This document shows positions 1 to 5,894 of a stretch of 5,894 bases of DNA, piece by piece. The notes under the pieces were generated by a model. It was not told the DNA's origin. It worked only from the letters and a program-made list of their open reading frames with translations, and did not search any database. Each line of letters opens with the position of its first letter. Within the stretch, counting starts at the first letter, position 1. The translations under genes were made by a program, and so were the position numbers. The DNA is from Flavobacteriaceae bacterium (GTDB taxonomy: Bacteria; Bacteroidota; Bacteroidia; Flavobacteriales; Flavobacteriaceae), in the NCBI GenBank assembly GCA_030633225.1, contig DAOVTF010000141.1:1-5894 (forward strand). The letters are read 5' to 3'.

Positions 1-698
1 AAATCTTGATCTAATACATATTTATAAAGCGCCCCTTCAAATTCCCTACTGGTTAAAGCTTCAAAATCATAATTAAAATTAGCCTTTTCAAGTGTTTTTC
101 GTTTGTATTTTTTTGACCAATGAGAAAAATCTATATAATTATCCCCATTTTTCATAGGAGCATATTTTACATATAAAGGTTCTACATAATAGTTAAGTTG
201 ATCTCTTCGTATATCTATATCTTCTTGCTGATTTTCTAACCAACCTGGCCATTCCGAAAGCTTATTTCTAAGATCGGTGTCCTTAAGAATTCTTAATTTC
301 CCAGAGCTGATTATTTCGGATAAAACACCATTTACTGCATTAAATGAACCATAAGAAAAAACGATCATAAAAAGACTATCCAGTTTTTTAGGATTACTTT
401 TTAATGAGTTTTTTTGTATCATATTTAAAATATCTATACTCGCATTTTGATTGATTGAATTTAGAATTTGATCCTCTTTAATCTTTTCTAAGTTGGTGGT
501 AAATTCGGATAATAATTCTTTTAACAAATACTGCTCCTCATTGGCTATTTTTCTATCTTCATTCCAAGTGTTTATTTGTAAGGCAATTAAAATACCAATC
601 ACCACCAATACAATTTCGCCGACGGCATAACGAGTGTATTTTAATGCTTTGTTGTCGTCTGCTAGTTTTTTTCTTTTTTTTCTGAAGAAATTGATCAT
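1..698 (-). CDS. DUF6090 family membrane protein, copy 1 (3' end outside window)
   Basis: The frame is open from the ATG at 696-698 to the window edge and gives 232 residues. The other two copies are 255-256 residues, so most of the protein is present. It starts MINFFRKKRKK, followed by a basic stretch, then GEIVLVVIGILIAL (residues 27-40) as a single membrane segment ending in QINTWNE. The basic residues ahead of the segment predict a cytoplasmic N-terminus and a periplasmic C-terminal domain of about 185 residues. That domain is polar and probably largely helical, with SSGKLRIL at 131-138 and YVEPLY at 171-176. It is the most divergent copy: the NTxQELxNSG core shared by the other two is replaced by a different sequence ending in SSGKL. 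Only one base separates its start from the stop of the preceding paralogue, so it is very likely co-translated. Function unknown; the family call comes from the N-terminal signature. Confidence 0.85.
   Translation of the reverse strand, partial: MINFFRKKRKKLADDNKALKYTRYAVGEIVLVVIGILIALQINTWNEDRKIANEEQYLLKELLSEFTTNLEKIKEDQILNSINQNASIDILNMIQKNSLKSNPKKLDSLFMIVFSYGSFNAVNGVLSEIISSGKLRILKDTDLRNKLSEWPGWLENQQEDIDIRRDQLNYYVEPLYVKYAPMKNGDNYIDFSHWSKKYKRKTLEKANFNYDFEALTSREFEGALYKYVLDQD
577..698 (-). repeat. Direct repeat, 5' end of DUF6090 copy 1
   Basis: These 122 bases encode the start, basic tail and membrane segment. A hand count gives about 14 differences from the equivalent 122 bases of copy 3 and about 25 from copy 2, with no gaps. 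Confidence 0.75.
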
Positions 699-699
699 A

Positions 700-1470
700 C
701 TATTTAGTGGTTTTATTTAATTCAGCATCTATTAAATTGATTAATTTTTTTGTGCTACTAACCATATTTGAATATTCGCTAATAAGGTTAGTGCTATTAT
801 AATCAGCAAGTACAAAACCGTTTTTAAATGTTTTATTTTTTAATAAAATTTGAACGTTTATTGAATCTAATTCAGGTAAATTTTTTATGTTTTTTTGCTT
901 TGCCTGAAAAATATTTAGAGAGGTTTCAAGGTCTATGGTGCTAAAAAACGGATCGTATAAATACCGTTCGTAATCTTCTTCCATTTCGCTTTCAATAAAC
1001 TGTATGCCTTTAAAGTTGGTTTGCATATTTTGCAAACTATCTTTAATTGTTTTATTGGTAAGAATAGACAGCTTTCCTGAATTGATGAGCTCTTGATAGG
1101 TGTTGTCATGTTGTTCAAAAGGACTCCAATTCAGAACAGTTAAACAATGATAATTAAACTTATTAATATCGAGTGTTTTTTTCTCATTGAAAAACTCTAA
1201 GGTTATTCCAACAGAATTTACGGTCTCTTGCCTTTTTTCAATAAACTTTTCGAGATATCTTAAATTGGTCTTTAAGTCGGTCTTAATATTTTCTAAATAG
1301 GTGTTTTCTATAATTTTATTCTTTCTGTTTTCATTCCAATTATTAATGCTTAATGCAATGAGAATCCCAATAACCACGAGTACAATTTCGCCAATAGCGT
1401 AACGGGTGTACTTTACAGCTTTGTTGTCGTTTGCTAGGGATTTACGCTTTTTTCTGAAGAAGTTGATCAT
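700..1470 (-). CDS. DUF6090 family membrane protein, copy 2
   Basis: This is a 256-residue protein. I chose the ATG at 1468-1470 over the in-frame ATG at 1489-1491: the inner one gives the MINFFRKKRK start seen in both paralogues and lies just after the stop of the gene before it, whereas the outer one adds seven residues and overlaps that gene. A basic N-terminus is followed by one membrane segment at about 27-43 (GEIVLVVIGILIAL) and the family-typical INNWNE. The rest is predicted to lie outside the cytoplasmic membrane. Motifs shared with copy 3 are YLxNIKxDL (58-66), NTYQELINSG (123-132), LYDP (171-174) and KNGFV (216-220). There is no catalytic motif, lipobox or cleavable signal peptide that I can recognise. 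The spacer to the upstream stop is four bases and to the next start one base, so it is an internal operon gene. Biological role unknown. Confidence 0.88.
   Translation of the reverse strand: MINFFRKKRKSLANDNKAVKYTRYAIGEIVLVVIGILIALSINNWNENRKNKIIENTYLENIKTDLKTNLRYLEKFIEKRQETVNSVGITLEFFNEKKTLDINKFNYHCLTVLNWSPFEQHDNTYQELINSGKLSILTNKTIKDSLQNMQTNFKGIQFIESEMEEDYERYLYDPFFSTIDLETSLNIFQAKQKNIKNLPELDSINVQILLKNKTFKNGFVLADYNSTNLISEYSNMVSSTKKLINLIDAELNKTTK
1349..1470 (-). repeat. Direct repeat, 5' end of DUF6090 copy 2
   Basis: This is the same 122-base unit as at the start of the other two paralogues. It is the most diverged of the three at the nucleotide level, and its adenine runs are interrupted (AAAAAAGCGTAAATCC). 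Confidence 0.7.
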
Positions 1471-1474
1471 AGTT

Positions 1475-2242
1475 TTAATTGTTAATTTCACTATCTATTA
1501 TTATAATAAGATCTTCACATTTAGATTTCATTTCTTCTAATTGCCCATTCATAACAGAGAATTCATAAACAGCCATCACAAATCCGTTCTTTTGTTCAAG
1601 ATCTTTCAGCATCAGTTTATAATTTGCTCTGGGTAAGTCTACATCTTCGCCTGCCTGCCCATTGCTTACTTGGTAAGTATATTGTTTTACTACGGGATTT
1701 AGATCTAAAATTTTATAAGATGGCTCATATAACATTTTTTCAGCATCATAGCGAAAATGTTCTTCTTCATATTTTAATTTTTTATATAGTGATTCGATGT
1801 TCAATAAGGTATTCTTTATCGATTCATTTGAGATTAGTGCTAGATTTCCAGAATTGGTCAATTCCTGAAAGGTGTTATTGATCTGATAGAATTTACGCCA
1901 GGTATAGATGTTAACAATATCGCTAGTAAATTGTTTTAAGTCTATTAATGGTTTCCCTTCAAAATGTTCGATTACTTTATAGGCCGATGCTATTCGTAAT
2001 GTTCTAGCATCTATATAATCTTTTATTTCACTGATATTAAGCTGTAAATCACTTTTAATATTGGTGAGATAATGCAACTCTTTTTTTCTGTCTTTTCGAA
2101 TCTCGTTATTGTTATTGATCTGTAAAGCAATTAAAATACCTATCACCACCAATACAATTTCGCCAATGGCGTAACGTGCATACTTTAATGCTTTGTTATC
2201 ATCTGCGAGTTTTTTTCTTTTTTTTCTGAAAAAATTTATCAT
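1475..2242 (-). CDS. DUF6090 family membrane protein, copy 3
   Basis: This is a 255-residue protein starting MINFFRKKRKKLADDNKA, with one membrane segment at about 27-41 (GEIVLVVIGILIALQ) and a long polar domain predicted to be periplasmic. It is clearly homologous along its whole length to copy 2: YLTNIKSDL (58-66), NTFQELTNSG (123-132), LYEP (171-174), KNGFV (218-222) and a similar C-terminus around IIDSEI. The usual Trp just after the membrane segment (INNWNE or INTWNE in the other copies) is replaced by Asn, giving INNNNE. It is the first DUF6090 gene of the tandem, starting seven bases after the TGA stop of the MFS permease gene, so it is probably expressed with the transporters. The coding start contains runs of eight and seven adenines. 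Function unknown; a structural, sensory or envelope role tied to the neighbouring transporters is only inference. Confidence 0.88.
   Translation of the reverse strand: MINFFRKKRKKLADDNKALKYARYAIGEIVLVVIGILIALQINNNNEIRKDRKKELHYLTNIKSDLQLNISEIKDYIDARTLRIASAYKVIEHFEGKPLIDLKQFTSDIVNIYTWRKFYQINNTFQELTNSGNLALISNESIKNTLLNIESLYKKLKYEEEHFRYDAEKMLYEPSYKILDLNPVVKQYTYQVSNGQAGEDVDLPRANYKLMLKDLEQKNGFVMAVYEFSVMNGQLEEMKSKCEDLIIIIDSEINN
2121..2242 (-). repeat. Direct repeat, 5' end of DUF6090 copy 3
   Basis: This is the same 122-base unit, nearest in sequence to that of copy 1. It contains the A8-G-A7 run encoding the KKRKK part of the N-terminus. Confidence 0.75.
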
Positions 2243-2249
2243 AATATTA

Positions 2250-3617
2250 TCAATTTAAATGACTACTTTCTAATGCCTCAACACTTGCTAAATGTTTGTT
2301 GAAATTTATATATCGGAGTAGCATGAGCATAATTAATGAAGCAACTGTATAAATAAGAATAACATACTCCCATTTTATTAAAAAATCTTTAAAAAATCCT
2401 AGATAACCTGCACCAGTAGCTCGCCCTAAATTACTGATAGCCATATAAAGTGTAAATTGTGTTGCTGAAATCCTTTTCCAACATAGTTCCATTGCTGAAG
2501 CAAATATTGCAATTGTCAAAAAAGTATATAAAATATAATATGAAATTATAAATGTAGGCACAAAAAATGTTGTTGGCCAATATGTGCTTAAAGCAGCCAT
2601 AGATATTGTAAGAATAATTAAAGCGATTAGATAAATTGACATCATTCTTTTTTTACCATAAATATCTACCAATGCCCCTCCTACAAACATTCCAGATAAA
2701 CCAGCAACTATATTTGCAGTTGCCATAATTTGTGAATAGTCAGAATTTGTCCACCCAATTTCTTGTATCGTAAAAACTGGAAGTAAGGTATCCATCAAAC
2801 CATTTCCAATGGAGTTGATAAAAACAGCAACTCCCATTAATAAACTAGTTGGCAAAAAGAAAACTTTAAATAAACTTTTAAAAATAACTTTCCAACTACG
2901 CATTTGTTTTTTCAAAGATATTTTTGAAGCAAGACCTTTTGTCCATGGCATAATTTTTTCGTCGATATTTTCTCTAAAAAATATAGGAATTAAAATAATG
3001 CACATCACTGCAACTGAAAGAAAAATTACTGCACTTGCAAACCCATGTGCATTAATAATCCAAGTGCTAATGGCCAACGATAGTGAAGTGCCAACAGTTT
3101 TTGAGCCCCACATCAATCCATTTGCTCTGGCTTGTTGATTAATGGGCAGAATATCAATAGCCATTCCATCAACAGCAACATCTTGAAAAGCACCAAAAAA
3201 GCTAATAAAAAACCCTGCAACCATTAATATATTAAGGTTATTCAGTGGTTCATTTATTAATGATGCTGCTAATAAACTAATAATTAATCCAAGTTGACCA
3301 ATAATTATCCAAGGTCTTTTTCTTCCCATTGGCAAATAAGTAAATCTATCCATTAGGGGTGCTACTAATATTTTGAAACTCCAAGGAATACCAATTACAG
3401 CAACAAAAGCACCTATTTCAGCAGGACTCTTGCCGTTCATTGCTAACCAAGCAGGAATTGCAAAAAATATCATCCCTTCTGGAATCCCTTGAGCAACATA
3501 TAATGATGAAAAAGTAAAATATCTCAGGAATTCATTTTCCGATAATATGAATCTGTTTTTTCGGCTCTTCAGTTCTTTATTAGATAAATGCTCTTTTTTT
3601 CTAAAGAAGTTAATCAT
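2250..3617 (-). CDS. MFS permease, AmpG/PAT-like, with a DUF6090-type N-terminal tag
   Basis: This 455-residue inner-membrane transporter has about 12 hydrophobic segments. Features fitting the AmpG / peptide-acetyl-CoA-drug (PAT) branch of the major facilitator superfamily are YVAQGIPEG at 40-48, the loop motif DRFTYLPMGRKRPW (90-103), FQDVAVDGMAIDILP (144-158), the second-half loop GGALVDIYGKKR (313-324) and ATQFTLYMAISNLGRATGAG (385-404). AmpG proteins import anhydro-muropeptides for peptidoglycan recycling; the substrate here is not proven. The start at 3615-3617 overlaps the end of the permease gene before it by eight bases (ATGATTAA), suggesting translational coupling. Residues 1-8 are MINFFRKK, identical to the start of the three DUF6090 proteins downstream, while the first hydrophobic segment begins only near residue 34. 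This long charged leader is unusual. No alternative Met lies between residue 1 and the first membrane segment, which supports the start. I am confident of MFS, moderately so of the AmpG-like subgroup. Confidence 0.85.
   Translation of the reverse strand: MINFFRKKEHLSNKELKSRKNRFILSENEFLRYFTFSSLYVAQGIPEGMIFFAIPAWLAMNGKSPAEIGAFVAVIGIPWSFKILVAPLMDRFTYLPMGRKRPWIIIGQLGLIISLLAASLINEPLNNLNILMVAGFFISFFGAFQDVAVDGMAIDILPINQQARANGLMWGSKTVGTSLSLAISTWIINAHGFASAVIFLSVAVMCIILIPIFFRENIDEKIMPWTKGLASKISLKKQMRSWKVIFKSLFKVFFLPTSLLMGVAVFINSIGNGLMDTLLPVFTIQEIGWTNSDYSQIMATANIVAGLSGMFVGGALVDIYGKKRMMSIYLIALIILTISMAALSTYWPTTFFVPTFIISYYILYTFLTIAIFASAMELCWKRISATQFTLYMAISNLGRATGAGYLGFFKDFLIKWEYVILIYTVASLIMLMLLRYINFNKHLASVEALESSHLN
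3610..3617 (-). promoter_or_regulatory. Eight-base stop/start overlap (ATGATTAA)
   Basis: On the minus strand the MFS start ATG and the permease stop TAA share ATGATTAA. A ribosome ending on the permease can re-initiate directly, which would couple production of the two transporters. An adenine-rich run followed by GAGAC just upstream may help initiation; there is no classical Shine-Dalgarno. Confidence 0.6.
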
Positions 3618-4914
3618 TGTCTCTTTTTTTTAAAATGAGTAGCACTCCATAAAAAGCCGTTAATAATGCAATAAATATGGCAATACCAATCTTATCAGTG
3701 TAGGTTAAATTTGAAAGTATATATAAAATAGTTATTGCGGAGAGGATGGGTACTGTATATCCCCCAGGAATTTCAAATTCATCAGCTTCTGTTTTAAATT
3801 TTCTTCTTAAATTTATAACTGACAATACCACCCCAAAATACAGTAAAAGAATTGCAGCACTAGCAATGTTGATCAATTGTTCAAATGCTCCAAATGTTGC
3901 TATCAAAAATCCTACACCAGCATAGAATAGTATTGAAATATAAGGTGTTTTATATTTTGGGTGAATTTTTGCAAATTTTTTAACGGGGATGACTTTGTCT
4001 TTTGCCAGAGCAAATAGCATTCTGGGATTGTTTAGTATTACTCCTGTTAAATTACCGAACATAGATAGGGCTGCACCAATAAATAAAATAGTATATCCGA
4101 TAGGGCCGAAAACAACATTTGCAGTTTCCGCAAGAGGAGCCTCTTTAAAATTTGCTAATTGATCACCTAATACTCCTTGTGTAACTGTTTGTATTAAAAT
4201 ATAAATTATTAAAACGGTTAGGATGCTTATAAATATAGCCTTTGGAACTGTTTTTTTAGGATTTTTTATTTCTCCACCTACTATTAAACCTACATCACCG
4301 CCCTGAAAAGCAAATATTAAGATAAGTGAAGTTTCTCCAATTTGCTTAATGCTTGGAGCAGAATCCCAAATTAAATTTGTAATCTTTATATCATTAAATC
4401 CGAAAAGAATAAGTAAAAGTAAAGGAGTTAATTTTACCAGTGTTAGTATTTTTACGAGTCCAATTCCTTGTTTAATACCTATGATATTAATAGCAGCCAA
4501 TCCAAAAAAGATTACCGCAAAAAATAACACACGTATCCATTCCAATTTAAAAATCACAAAAGAGGAGCCTAAAATATCTATTAAGGCATTAGCAACGGCA
4601 GCATCTGCAAGTACACCACCTGCCAGAGCAATATTTGCTACTAAAAATCCAGGATACTTACCAAAAGCTGCTTCTACATAGGCAAAACCACCTCCTGTAT
4701 CGGTTACTTTACTCCCAGCTTCTGCAAAGCAAAGCATAATTAAAGCTATTAGAATTCCACAAAATAAGTATGCCACAATACTGGTTGATCCCATATTTTC
4801 TGCTACAATAGCGGGAATTACAAAAATACCGGCACCAATAATGATATTTACAATATTTGCTGATAATCCTAAAACACCTACATACCTTTTTAAGCCATCT
4901 TCTTTTTCTTTCAT
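3610..4914 (-). CDS. APC-family amino acid / polyamine permease
   Basis: This 434-residue protein has about 12 membrane segments and normal length for the amino acid-polyamine-organocation superfamily (COG0531 type). Segment 1 carries the unwound-helix substrate motif GAGIFVIP (27-34). GGGFAYVEAAFG follows segment 2 (74-85). Segment 6 has the family pattern FAFQGGDVGLIVGGEIKNPKK (201-221), and the segment 8 to 9 loop has NPRMLFALAKDKVIP (296-310) and KIHPKYKTP (316-324). Together these identify a transporter of amino acids or related cationic compounds; the exact substrate, and exchange versus proton symport, cannot be read from the sequence. It begins 25 bases after the stop of the DUF1624 fragment and ends inside the start of the MFS gene. 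A muropeptide-recycling role, taking up the released amino acids, is inference from context. The ATG at 4912-4914 is preceded by A+T-rich DNA without a Shine-Dalgarno motif, as usual in Bacteroidota. Confidence 0.92.
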   Translation of the reverse strand: MKEKEDGLKRYVGVLGLSANIVNIIIGAGIFVIPAIVAENMGSTSIVAYLFCGILIALIMLCFAEAGSKVTDTGGGFAYVEAAFGKYPGFLVANIALAGGVLADAAVANALIDILGSSFVIFKLEWIRVLFFAVIFFGLAAINIIGIKQGIGLVKILTLVKLTPLLLLILFGFNDIKITNLIWDSAPSIKQIGETSLILIFAFQGGDVGLIVGGEIKNPKKTVPKAIFISILTVLIIYILIQTVTQGVLGDQLANFKEAPLAETANVVFGPIGYTILFIGAALSMFGNLTGVILNNPRMLFALAKDKVIPVKKFAKIHPKYKTPYISILFYAGVGFLIATFGAFEQLINIASAAILLLYFGVVLSVINLRRKFKTEADEFEIPGGYTVPILSAITILYILSNLTYTDKIGIAIFIALLTAFYGVLLILKKRDND

Positions 4915-4939
4915 ATAATAGTATTATCAATAAATAATT

Positions 4940-5623
4940 TTACAAATAACTTAACCACCATTTTTCTTTGTTATTTAATTTATAAATCATATACTTTTTA
5001 CACATTGGATATAGTAAAATAATAATGCCAATCCAAACGAGGTAAACCACTAAAAGAGAATAGCCATAATTGATCAATTTTGCATTTTTAAAAACATCGG
5101 CTGTTAAGATCATATCTTGCCAATTGCCACCAAAAATTAATATTCCAATAATTGCAAATAAGTGTATTACAAAAACATGTAAAAAATAATAGAAGAGTGG
5201 TACTCTACCAAAAACAATGAAAAAATTAGTAATCTTATTCTTAGTATTTTCAATTAGATATAAAAACAATAAGGCTGGGCCAATTGTAATTAATAAATAA
5301 AGTAATGATGGAGGGTATTTTGTTACATTAAAAAAAGACAAAATGGTATAAGTCATATTTTTTTGAACTGACCAAGGAGCCAAATCACCATAAACATTAA
5401 TGCCTCTTAAAATAAAGAAAAGAGCTGCGGTAACAATGCTCATGGTTAATAACCATTTTTTTCTAATTGTAGCATCAAACCCTTTTTGATAAAGGGTTCC
5501 AAAACAATATCCTAAAATCATTAAACCTACCCATGGAATTACGGGATAAAAAAAGCCAACTAAAGGGAAAGGTTTTAAATGAATTACTTGTTGATGACAA
5601 AAAAGAAAGCCCGCAGGTGCAAC
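4940..5623 (-). pseudogene. DUF1624 / HGSNAT-like acetyltransferase, C-terminal half only
   Basis: The frame is open from a TAA at 5624-5626 to the stop at 4940-4942, 227 codons. The only ATG in the recognisable part is at 5519-5521 (193 residues), and it lies inside the family-typical segment YPVIPWVGLMILGYCFG, so it is not a natural start. Other family signatures, counted from that Met, are KYPPSLLYLLITIGPALL (68-85), FGRVPLFYYFLHVFVIHL (104-121) and a C-terminus YPMCKKYMIYK...WWLSYL. About five membrane segments remain. The family (DUF1624; relatives include heparan-alpha-glucosaminide N-acetyltransferase and NagX) is usually about 350-390 residues, with an N-terminal SLDxFRG region and an acidic DxxFP motif, both absent. 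Upstream the frame turns into sequence that also reads as helicase on the other strand, so the gene is cut by a junction. The remnant probably has no acyltransferase activity. The intact gene would have been first, or near first, in the operon. Confidence 0.8.
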
Positions 5624-5894
5624 TTACTCTTTTTGAAGATAAAATTACTAACGAACTTGAAACAGCACGTCAAAAAGCTGAAAATCTGAGAAGTATATTT
5701 GCACATGAATCAATAAAACCTCAAACAATAGAAGCTGATTTAAAAGAGGTTGATGAAGCAATAGGAGATGTAGAATCGGTTGCAAAATTTGTGATAAATG
5801 CTGTTATTCATTTAAAGGCAAGCATAAAGAAAGACAAGAAGGGCTATATTATTTATCCTCAAAACTTACCGCATCACCTGAAAGCACATTTTTC
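5533..5894 (+). CDS. SNF2/HepA-like helicase fragment, 5'-truncated, runs off window
   Basis: The plus-strand frame is open from 5473 to the window end; its first ATG is at 5533-5535. Convincing protein begins only around 5581-5611: ELLVDDKKESPQVQLTLFED, then ARQKAENLRSIFAHESIKP (about 5656-5712), then an acidic helical stretch ending DEAIGDVESVAKFV, and KGYIIYPQNLP near the end. The pattern of RSIFAHExI, about 20 residues, DEAIG, VxxFV resembles the part following the helicase C-terminal domain in large SNF2/HepA-type DEAD/DEAH helicases, some of which sit in phage-defence loci such as DISARM. No Walker or helicase motor motif is present here; these would lie upstream, where instead the opposite strand encodes DUF1624. 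This is therefore an N-terminally truncated remnant, or the right side of a chimeric join. The family assignment is from memory and moderate; the existence of a coding frame is well supported by codon pattern and length. Confidence 0.5.
   Translation, partial: MELRDKKSQLKGKVLNELLVDDKKESPQVQLTLFEDKITNELETARQKAENLRSIFAHESIKPQTIEADLKEVDEAIGDVESVAKFVINAVIHLKASIKKDKKGYIIYPQNLPHHLKAHF
5570..5625. other. Rearrangement or assembly junction between two truncated genes
   Basis: Left of here the minus strand reads as conserved DUF1624 protein (YPVIPWVGLMILGYCFG) and right of here the plus strand reads as helicase-like protein. Both lack their N-terminal halves. The minus frame meets a stop at 5624-5626, and the helicase similarity starts between about 5581 and 5611. 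I see no terminal inverted repeat, transposase, tRNA or obvious target duplication at the join, so the mechanism is open. The exact breakpoint cannot be fixed without intact homologues. Confidence 0.6.

Noticed and set aside
664..681. T-rich runs on the plus strand that might suggest a terminator
   Set aside because: They are the complement of Lys codons at the starts of DUF6090 genes and have no stem-loop before them.
933..1118. Minus-strand open frame of 61 codons
   Set aside because: It lies wholly inside DUF6090 copy 2 in another frame and resembles no protein; it is a shadow of the real gene.
1471..1491. An upstream in-frame ATG that would extend DUF6090 copy 2 by seven residues (MKLTIKT)
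   Set aside because: It overlaps the end of copy 3 and breaks the MINFFRKK start common to all paralogues; the inner ATG at 1468-1470 fits operon spacing better.
1624..1881. Plus-strand open frame of 85 codons
   Set aside because: It is antisense to DUF6090 copy 3, with no family features.
2809..3138. Plus-strand open frame of 109 codons
   Set aside because: It is antisense to the MFS gene, whose motifs are clear in the opposite frame.
4349..4681. Plus-strand open frame of 110 codons
   Set aside because: It is antisense to the APC permease and its composition is that of a reversed membrane protein.
4709..4930. Minus-strand open frame of 73 codons overlapping the permease start
   Set aside because: It is out of frame with the permease and its sequence is an odd Cys/Tyr-rich shadow of the membrane segments.
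5519..5521. ATG as the true start of a complete 193-residue protein
   Set aside because: It falls inside a conserved DUF1624 membrane segment, and homologous-looking residues (YPVIPWVGL) continue upstream of it.

Overview
The window looks like a piece of a Bacteroidota chromosome, most likely Flavobacteriia. The DNA is strongly A+T-rich, the genes lack clear Shine-Dalgarno sequences, and three genes belong to the small membrane-anchored DUF6090 family that I know mainly from flavobacteria. These assignments rest on motif recognition, not on a database search.

Layout: six genes lie head to tail on the minus strand, covering about 5600 bases with almost no spacing. In transcription order (right to left) they are: a 5'-truncated DUF1624 / heparan-alpha-glucosaminide N-acetyltransferase-like membrane protein (4940 to about 5600); an APC-family amino-acid or polyamine permease (3610-4914); an AmpG/PAT-like MFS permease (2250-3617); and three tandem DUF6090 paralogues (1475-2242, 700-1470, and 1-698, which runs off the window). 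Gaps are 25 bases, an 8-base overlap, then 7, 4 and 1 bases, so the block reads as one operon with probable translational coupling.

At about 5570-5625 the order breaks. The DUF1624 gene loses its N-terminal half, and on the plus strand an open frame begins that reads as an internal or C-terminal part of a large SNF2/HepA-type helicase, also without its N-terminal part. Two genes that both lack their 5' halves meet head to head, which indicates a rearrangement, a deletion or an assembly chimera. The natural promoter of the minus-strand operon is not in the window.

Working model (inference): an AmpG-like permease beside a DUF1624 sugar acetyltransferase-like protein fits uptake and recycling of cell-wall sugars or muropeptides, and the APC permease would handle the amino acids. 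The DUF6090 proteins are single-pass inner-membrane proteins with a conserved cytoplasmic and membrane anchor and diverging outer domains; their role is unknown. The two most unusual points are the MFS protein beginning with the same MINFFRKK residues as the DUF6090 proteins, and the discordance between the very similar 5' ends of the paralogues and their divergent bodies. No tRNA, rRNA, CRISPR array, insertion sequence or convincing terminator was seen, and no gene-free stretch exceeds 300 bases.
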